Shown: positions 1 through 4,273 of the stretch, piece by piece | Layout of the letters: each line of letters opens with the position of its first letter | Numbering within the stretch: the first letter of the stretch is position 1 | Notes under the pieces: model-generated | Database searches by the model: none | What the model was told of the DNA's origin: nothing | The model's input: the letters and a program-made list of their open reading frames with translations, nothing else | Position numbers and translations under genes: made by a program | Origin: Fidelibacterota bacterium | Lineage (GTDB): Bacteria; Pseudomonadota; Alphaproteobacteria; Rhodospirillales; Rhodospirillaceae | NCBI GenBank assembly: GCA_947473445.1 | Contig: CANJEU010000132.1 | Location: 1 to 6,406, forward strand | Length of the DNA stretch: 6,406 nt | Direction of reading: 5' to 3'

Positions 1-45
1 ATATGTGGAGTCTTAACCGGCTAGAAACTTGGCGCTCGTACCCTC

Positions 46-76
46 GGGACTCTGACCTTAGCGAAGCCTAAGTCCC
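46..76 (+). promoter_or_regulatory. Possible leader hairpin before the acetyltransferase gene
   Basis: The leader holds two mutually exclusive pairings. GGGACT (46-51) is exactly complementary to AGTCCC (71-76), and CTTAG (57-61) pairs with CTAAG (68-72) around a six-base loop. Both arms end just before the GGAG ribosome binding site at 78-81, so the structure could affect access to it. Stems of five and six base pairs arise by chance, and no U-tract follows, so this is not a terminator. No convincing -35/-10 pair is visible in bases 1-45. A regulatory role is only a suggestion. Confidence 0.2.
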
Positions 77-90
77 TGGAGCGTAGAGAG

Positions 91-567
91 ATGAGCGCGT
101 TGAGCATCCGTCCCGCCGCCGCCGCCGATAGCGCCGACATCGAGTCCGTCGTGCGTGAATCCTGGCTCGAGGCCAATAAGAACCTTATCCCCGCCGACAG
201 TCAGCGCGCGCTGACGAATTCTCGCAACCTCGCGGGCTTCGTGGCCGGCGAATGGCAGACCATCAACGTCGCGGTCGTGAACGGCGAAATTGTCGGGGCC
301 GTGGGCGTGAACCCCGCCGGGGTCATCTGGATGCTTTATGTGCTGCCGGCCTACCAAGGCTGCGGCGTCGGATCGGCGCTATATGACGCGGCGATCGGAT
401 CGATCAGGTCAGCAGGCCAGCGTCGGGCCGTGCTGGAGGTCTTAGCCGCCAACGAGAACGCCGTAGCGTTCTACCGTGCGCGCGGCTGGGTACCCGAGGG
501 GCGGCGGACCGAGCATATCCCCGGATTCCGTTTTACCGCCCTGCGCATGGGCCTCGCGCTCGCCTAG
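91..567 (+). CDS. GNAT-family N-acetyltransferase
   Basis: This 158-residue protein is a single GNAT domain, a cytosolic enzyme fold that moves an acetyl group from acetyl-CoA to an amine. The acetyl-CoA binding motif A is clear: the strand MLYVLP (81-86) is followed by YQGCGVGSAL (88-97), which gives the Q/R-x-x-G-x-G/A pattern at Q89, G92 and G94. Motif B is NENAVAFYRARGW (121-133), with the usual Asn and the Tyr (Y128) that often acts as general acid. The N-terminal SIRPAAAADSADI also fits the family. The length is normal for a one-domain GNAT. The ATG at 91 is preceded by GGAG (78-81) at nine bases. The substrate cannot be read from the sequence: small molecules, peptides and protein N-termini are all possible. 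It stands alone on the plus strand and converges on the small gene at 608-715. Confidence 0.93.
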   Translation: MSALSIRPAAAADSADIESVVRESWLEANKNLIPADSQRALTNSRNLAGFVAGEWQTINVAVVNGEIVGAVGVNPAGVIWMLYVLPAYQGCGVGSALYDAAIGSIRSAGQRRAVLEVLAANENAVAFYRARGWVPEGRRTEHIPGFRFTALRMGLALA

Positions 568-607
568 AGATTTGTCCGGGCGACAGCGCGAGACCGATTT
601 CGCGGGC

Positions 608-715
608 CTAATTGGTACGCTCAGACCGGGCGCGACGGCGCTTCTGGCGTGCCTTGTTCTTTCCCTTGCGCTTATTCGCGCGCGACTTTTTGCTTTCTTT
701 ACGTGCGTGGCTCAT
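608..715 (-). CDS. Small, extremely basic protein (35 residues), function unknown
   Basis: A complete short reading frame runs from ATG (715-713) to TAG (610-608). The protein begins MSHARKESKKSRANKR and ends RRRARSERTN. It has 8 Lys, 9 Arg and 1 His against only 2 Glu, with no hydrophobic core and no Cys, so it is probably disordered when free and would suit binding to RNA, DNA or the ribosome. Two things argue that it is real. A perfect AGGAGG lies four bases before the ATG. All nine arginines use CGN codons (mostly CGC or CGT) and none uses AGA/AGG, as expected for a well-translated gene rather than a chance purine-rich run. It follows kup on the same strand after 117 bases, with no clear terminator or promoter between, so co-transcription with kup is possible. 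It is not recognisable to me as bS22/Sra or bTHX, the known tiny ribosomal proteins. Function is unassigned. Confidence 0.68.
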   Translation of the reverse strand: MSHARKESKKSRANKRKGKNKARQKRRRARSERTN

Positions 716-719
716 AGGC

Positions 720-725
720 CCTCCT
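720..725 (-). promoter_or_regulatory. Ribosome binding site of the small basic protein
   Basis: The minus strand reads AGGAGG here, a full match to the anti-Shine-Dalgarno core, with four bases (GCCT) to the ATG at 715. The spacing is slightly short, but the match is the strongest in the window, and it decides that the 35-residue frame is probably translated. Confidence 0.65.
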
Positions 726-832
726 AGTGATCTAACGGGCGCACCATGACATTTGGCGCGGTGAAACTCCACATCTGCGGCAAAGCGGGCAATTCGGGTT
801 GAACCCCGCCCCTTCCCCGCCGACAGCGGAGC

Positions 833-2779
833 TTAAATTTCGACCTGTGTCCCGAGCTCAACCACGCGGTTTGGCGGCAGGTGGAAGAAGTCGAGGGCGC
901 TGGTCGCTGAACGTGACATCCAGGCGAACAGGCTTTCGCGCCAAAGCGCCATGCCCGGGCGGCGGCTGGGAATGAGCGTTTCGCGGCCGAGGAAGAACGA
1001 CGTTTCCATGTCGTTGAACTCGAAATGGTGCCGCGTTGCGCACGTCAGCGCGGCAGGGATGTTCGTCGCGTCGAGGAAGCCGTACCGGACGACGATGCGG
1101 TAGAAGCGGCGTCCCAAGTGCTGCACTTCGATCCGCGCTTCGTCCGGGACGTGGGCAACTTCCTCGGTCACGACCGTTAAGAAGACCACCCGCTCATGCA
1201 CAACCTTGTTGTGCTTGAGGTTATGCAGCATCGCGTGGGGCACGCCATCGGTCGTCGCGGATAAGAAGACGGCCGTCCCTGGGACGCGCGTCACGTTTGA
1301 GCTGAGCGAATTGAGGAACAGGTCGACAGGCATAGCTTCTTCATTCAGGCGCGCAAAGAGTAATGCACGGCCCTTTTTCCACGTCGTCAGCAGCGTGAAC
1401 CCGGCAATGCCTATGGCAAGCGGGACCCAGCCTCCGTGCGGAATCTTGGTGGCATTCGCCGCAAAGAACGCAAGGTCGATGGTGAAGAAGACAGCAAGAA
1501 TGATTCCGGAAATCCAGACGTTCCAGCGCCACAGCAGGAACATGACCACGCCAAGCTGGATCGTGGTGATGATCATGTCGCCGCTCACCGCGACGCCGTA
1601 GGCAGCCGCAAGGTTCGTCGATGAGCCGAAGCCGAGAACAAGAGCGATGACAGAGACCATCAGCATCCAATTCACGAATGGGACGTAGATCTGGCCGCGT
1701 TCAGTCTCAGACGTATGGATGGTTTGCATACGCGGCAAGAATCCCATCTGCATCGCCTGGCGACTAAGGGAGAACGTCCCACTTATGACGGCCTGAGAAG
1801 CGACGGCGCTGGCGAGCGTTGCCAGGAACACCATCGGCAGCGCAGCCCATTCCGGCACCATCAGGAAGAACGGATTCTTTGCCGCCGCGGGATCGTTTAA
1901 CAGCAGGGCGCCTTGCCCAAAGTAATTCAAGAGGAGCGCCGGAAGGACTACCCAAAAAAGCGAAAGACGAATTGCGCGTGGGCCGAAGTGGCCCATGTCG
2001 GCGTAGAGCGCTTCGGCACCGGTGACGACCAGGAAGACCGCCGCGAGCGAGAGGAACGCCATGACCTTGTATTCGATGAAGAACTGGAACGCGTAGAGCG
2101 GACTTACCGCAGCGAGCACTTCGGGCGCCTCGATAATGTTAGCCACTCCGATGACGGCGAGGGCGAGGAACCAGGTGCTTGTGATGGGACCGAATGCACG
2201 CCCGACAATGCGAGTCCCAAACCGCTGAAATGCAAAAAGGAGAACCAAGACGGCGAGCGTAATCGGGACGACGAAGCGTCCAAGCGCGGGTAGGGCGACA
2301 TTGAGCCCTTCGACCGCGCTCAATACGGTGACGGCGGGCGTAATCATGCTGTCGCCGTAGAACAAGGCGCCGGCGGAAATTCCGAGGGCGATAACGACCG
2401 GCATGAGCCACTTTTTGTCGCTCGCTTGAAGGGCTTGCATGGCGAGCGCAACGAGCGCGAGGCTTCCGCCCTCGCCTTTGTTGTCCGCACGCATGACCAG
2501 GAGTGCGTACTTGCAGATAACAAGCAGTATGAACGTCCAGAACATCAAGGAGAGCACGCCGAGCACATGTGTTTCATCGGCCGGCATCGGATGCCCACCG
2601 CTGAAAGCTTCCTTCATCGCGTAAAGCGGGCTGGTGCCGATGTCGCCAAAGACCACGCCAATGGCGCCAAGCATGAGCGCCGCAAGGCGCTTATCCCGAC
2701 TGGGGTGACCGTCCGTGGCAGGTGGCGCCGTATCAGAGAGCGCCGAGGATTGGGATCCAGGTGAAGGTTCCTGGTTCAT
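833..2779 (-). CDS. kup: KUP-family potassium uptake transporter (H+/K+ symporter)
   Basis: This is a full-length Kup protein of 648 residues; family members are usually about 620-640. Kup is an inner-membrane, proton-coupled, low-affinity K+ importer. Family signatures appear in order: GDIGTSPLY (45-53) in the first membrane helix, RADNKGEGG (97-105), FYGDSMITPA (140-149), TGAEALYADMGHFG (253-266), LNYFGQGALLL, ASQAVISGTFSLSRQA, RVPGTAVFLS (498-507) and the C-terminus ELGTQVEI (641-648). About twelve hydrophobic helices are followed by a cytosolic tail of about 185 residues starting near TTWKKGR (465). Acidic residues on the ion path are kept: D46, D143 (Glu in E. coli Kup as I recall it) and E256. 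The first 30 residues form a polar, Ser/Pro-rich extension longer than in E. coli Kup. ATG 2779 is the furthest upstream start available, because an in-frame TAA lies at 2800-2798. No good Shine-Dalgarno sequence precedes it. Confidence 0.98.
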   Translation of the reverse strand: MNQEPSPGSQSSALSDTAPPATDGHPSRDKRLAALMLGAIGVVFGDIGTSPLYAMKEAFSGGHPMPADETHVLGVLSLMFWTFILLVICKYALLVMRADNKGEGGSLALVALAMQALQASDKKWLMPVVIALGISAGALFYGDSMITPAVTVLSAVEGLNVALPALGRFVVPITLAVLVLLFAFQRFGTRIVGRAFGPITSTWFLALAVIGVANIIEAPEVLAAVSPLYAFQFFIEYKVMAFLSLAAVFLVVTGAEALYADMGHFGPRAIRLSLFWVVLPALLLNYFGQGALLLNDPAAAKNPFFLMVPEWAALPMVFLATLASAVASQAVISGTFSLSRQAMQMGFLPRMQTIHTSETERGQIYVPFVNWMLMVSVIALVLGFGSSTNLAAAYGVAVSGDMIITTIQLGVVMFLLWRWNVWISGIILAVFFTIDLAFFAANATKIPHGGWVPLAIGIAGFTLLTTWKKGRALLFARLNEEAMPVDLFLNSLSSNVTRVPGTAVFLSATTDGVPHAMLHNLKHNKVVHERVVFLTVVTEEVAHVPDEARIEVQHLGRRFYRIVVRYGFLDATNIPAALTCATRHHFEFNDMETSFFLGRETLIPSRRPGMALWRESLFAWMSRSATSALDFFHLPPNRVVELGTQVEI

Positions 2780-2814
2780 GAGCTGCGACCGATGACGTTA
2801 AAAGGCTGTTGAAG

Positions 2815-2833
2815 CGGCCATCTGGGACGGCCG
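2815..2833 (-). promoter_or_regulatory. Hairpin in the kup leader
   Basis: In the minus-strand RNA, CGGCCGU (2833-2827) pairs with AUGGCCG (2821-2815) around a five-base loop. The stem is seven base pairs and includes one G-U wobble that pairs only in this orientation. It lies 35 bases before the kup ATG. A short CTTTTAA run appears about ten bases after the stem, too far away for a standard intrinsic terminator of the upstream gene, so it may be leader structure or a weak attenuator. Low certainty. Confidence 0.25.
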
Positions 2834-2848
2834 TTCGGCACGGGCGCG

Positions 2849-2877
2849 GGTGTAGCACCAAGCCCCCCCCTTGGAAA
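2849..2877 (-). promoter_or_regulatory. Candidate kup promoter with a G8 run in the spacer
   Basis: On the minus strand TTTCCA (2877-2872, 4 of 6 to TTGACA) is followed after exactly 17 bases by TACACC (2854-2849, 3 of 6 to TATAAT). The spacer contains eight consecutive G (2870-2863). Transcription would start near 2842, giving a leader of about 63 bases that includes the 2815-2833 hairpin. The boxes are weak, so this is a candidate only. The G run is also flanked by a five-base inverted repeat, CCAAG and CTTGG (2858-2874). Confidence 0.25.
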
Positions 2878-2897
2878 GCGCAACTCACAACTTTAGG

Positions 2898-3641
2898 TTA
2901 TTGTTTTTGCTTATTTTTCTCTTGCTCATCAACCCAGGGGTAAATAACCAGCCGCGGCCACCTCGCCTGCCAGCGTAAGGTCATCTCTTCGTAGGTTTTT
3001 GCGAGCGGAAGCACACGGTTCGGGCGCGCCACCATGTCCCAGACATCGCCGATTCCGAGTGGCGCATAGACATCGAAAAAATCAGCGCCGCTACATTTCA
3101 TGCCGACCGTTGCGGCGTTCGCCGGTTCGCGCAACAGACCTTCCGACGCGGAAGTGAGGGGCGGGTAGCCCACGCCGAATGTCTCGGCGTACCAAAGATG
3201 GGTGCGCGCCTGGTTGCGGACCGTCACGGTGACATCGAGGCTCGCGAACAGACGGGCTGCCGCGCGGCGCACTTCTTCTTCGGCCTCCTGAGAAGAGTCC
3301 TCGGTGAAATACGCAAGATCGTATTCGCGGATGCCCTGATTGGCGGCCCGGCCACTGCGCAGGTTCCAGACCGTCGCCATCAGCGAACCGGCGGTGAGCC
3401 ACCAGTCGCGCAAACCCAACTGCGGCGCGCGCGAGAGAATTTCGGCATTGGTGCGATTAAGGAGACAAAGGGCTGCGACCTTCTCGGCCAGCTTATCACC
3501 GGGCCCGTCCGCGGAGTCGTCCGACGGCGGATCGAACAAGGCGAGAGTGGTGTTTTCGCGCTTGGCGCGGGCCGGCTTCCCCTTTGGCCGGGGAAAGACC
3601 CGAAGGCGCAGGGTGCGCGAATTCAGAACGACGTGCGCCAT
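2898..3641 (-). CDS. Nucleotidyltransferase-like protein, DUF925/NTP_transf_6 (COG3575) type
   Basis: The 247-residue cytosolic protein has a variable, basic first 50 residues and then a domain (about 52-240) that I recognise as the NTP_transf_6 family, thought to have a Pol-beta-like nucleotidyltransferase fold; its substrate is unknown. Family-like segments are LLNRTNAEIL (60-69), WWLTAGSLMATVWN (80-93, with the Gly-Ser and Trp-Asn pairs), GIREYDLAYF (103-112), VRNQARTHLWY (141-151), YPPLTSASEG (159-168) and a final RWQARWPRLVIYPW. Where relatives as I remember them carry an Asp-x-Asp metal motif, this protein has E106-Y107-D108. Start choice is uncertain. ATG 3641 is preferred because codons upstream of it look non-coding and a candidate -10 box overlaps the alternative ATG at 3677; a TTG at 3713 is also in frame. 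No start has a good ribosome binding site. The gene reads towards kup, 118 bases away. Confidence 0.88.
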   Translation of the reverse strand: MAHVVLNSRTLRLRVFPRPKGKPARAKRENTTLALFDPPSDDSADGPGDKLAEKVAALCLLNRTNAEILSRAPQLGLRDWWLTAGSLMATVWNLRSGRAANQGIREYDLAYFTEDSSQEAEEEVRRAAARLFASLDVTVTVRNQARTHLWYAETFGVGYPPLTSASEGLLREPANAATVGMKCSGADFFDVYAPLGIGDVWDMVARPNRVLPLAKTYEEMTLRWQARWPRLVIYPWVDEQEKNKQKQ

Positions 3642-3672
3642 GGAAAGGATGTCTTTTAACGGAGTGAACACA

Positions 3673-3701
3673 ATCATAGCCGCTGGGGGCCCTTGGGCGA
3701 A
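3673..3701 (-). promoter_or_regulatory. Candidate promoter of the nucleotidyltransferase-like gene
   Basis: On the minus strand TTCGCC (3701-3696, 3 of 6) is separated by 17 bases from TATGAT (3678-3673, 5 of 6 to TATAAT). The predicted RNA start, near 3666, lies about 25 bases before ATG 3641. The -10 box overlaps ATG 3677, which argues against that start. Its -35 box overlaps the -35 box of the opposing promoter at 3693-3721. Confidence 0.35.
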
Positions 3702-3721
3702 GCGGAACCGCAATCTATAAA
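3693..3721 (+). promoter_or_regulatory. Candidate sigma70-type promoter for the exported protein and M1 peptidase genes
   Basis: TTGGGC (3693-3698, 3 of 6 to TTGACA) is followed after 17 bases by TATAAA (3716-3721, 5 of 6 to TATAAT). Transcription would begin near 3728 and give a leader of about 20 bases, just long enough to hold the ribosome binding site at 3739-3743. Position and spacing are good but the -35 box is weak. Confidence 0.4.
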
Positions 3722-3738
3722 AGCCTTAGGGAGATTTT

Positions 3739-3743
3739 GGGAG
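3739..3743 (+). promoter_or_regulatory. Ribosome binding site of the exported protein
   Basis: GGGAG lies five bases before the ATG at 3749. This favours the ATG over the in-frame TTG at 3737, which overlaps this site and would only add four residues (MGDP) before the signal peptide. Confidence 0.6.
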
Positions 3744-3748
3744 ACCCT

Positions 3749-4273
3749 ATGCGCGTCCTTTCGCGAATTGCTTGCGTCGTTGCCGCACTCGTCCTTGGCG
3801 CGGCCGCCAAACCCGCGCCGCGCGGGATCGACCCTGCGCTGGTGGGCGAGGTGAAGGTTGAGGGCAATTACCGTTGGGCCATCGTCGCCAACATGTCGCC
3901 ATATGAAGTGTGGCATTCGTCCGATACGATCATTCTGAGCCCCGTCGGCGCCCTGATCCGCTACATGGAATTCGACTTCGAAAGCGCCCCGCGGGACGGC
4001 GAGTGGATCGCCCAGGGCCTCGTGCTTGTCGGCACGGGCGATATCAAAATGCAGCCCGTTGCGATCAAGCTGTGGTCGCGCGACCGTGTGCGGCTGCAGG
4101 GCGAAATCTCGCACGCGCTCAGCCTTGAGGGAAAACAAGCGATCGCTATTTTCACGCCGAGCCTTGTGGAATGTAAAACACAAGCCGAATGCGGCCCGGA
4201 CCAGTTCCGCTTTACCAGCAACGCCGCCGGCGAAGTCTTCGTAGGATCGACGATGATCGGGAGTATCAAGTGA
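3749..4273 (+). CDS. Exported protein of unknown function, coupled to the M1 aminopeptidase
   Basis: I do not recognise the family of this 174-residue protein. The first 20 residues form a Sec signal peptide: Arg at 2 and 6, a hydrophobic core (ACVVAALVLGAAA, 8-20) and probable signal peptidase I cleavage after A20, so the mature protein of about 154 residues should be periplasmic or secreted. C9 is too close to the N-terminus and is followed by the core, so it is not a lipobox. The mature chain looks rich in beta strands, alternating short hydrophobic runs with turns (IILSPVG, GLVLVGTG, AIAIFTP). Two cysteines six residues apart, C142 and C148, could form a disulfide. The stop codon overlaps the GTG start of the M1 peptidase by four bases (GTGA), and that gene's ribosome binding site lies inside this one, so the two are translated together. 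A role in the peptidase's activity, location or regulation is a guess from context. Confidence 0.9.
   Translation: MRVLSRIACVVAALVLGAAAKPAPRGIDPALVGEVKVEGNYRWAIVANMSPYEVWHSSDTIILSPVGALIRYMEFDFESAPRDGEWIAQGLVLVGTGDIKMQPVAIKLWSRDRVRLQGEISHALSLEGKQAIAIFTPSLVECKTQAECGPDQFRFTSNAAGEVFVGSTMIGSIK
4259..4263 (+). promoter_or_regulatory. Ribosome binding site that sets the GTG start of the M1 peptidase
   Basis: GGGAG lies six bases before GTG 4270, inside the last codons of the upstream gene. It supports GTG as the start, which also gives a complete signal peptide; the coding frame has no ATG close by that would preserve it. Confidence 0.65.

Noticed and set aside
568..607. Possible bidirectional terminator between the converging acetyltransferase and small basic genes
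   Set aside because: Only a four-base-pair GCGA/TCGC stem is present, with no T-tract on either side.
476..727. Plus-strand 83-codon frame overlapping the acetyltransferase 3' end
   Set aside because: It overlaps the well-supported acetyltransferase in another frame and is opposite the small basic gene; it lacks a plausible ribosome binding site and resembles no family.
3..774. ATGTGGAGT at 3-11 repeated in inverted form at 766-774, flanking the acetyltransferase and small basic genes
   Set aside because: Nine matching bases with no extension, target duplication or transposase; this is expected by chance at this window size.
796..806. GGGTTGAACCC, resembling a tRNA T-arm or a terminator stem after kup
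   Set aside because: The stem is five pairs with a one-base loop, no T-tract follows, and no tRNA cloverleaf can be drawn around it.
1206..1601. Plus-strand frames opposite kup (also 1913-2293 and 2426-2764)
   Set aside because: All are antisense to the fully conserved kup gene, have low-complexity charged products and no start signals.
3773..3775. C9 of the exported protein as a lipoprotein attachment cysteine
   Set aside because: It precedes the hydrophobic core instead of following it, so it cannot serve as a signal peptidase II site.
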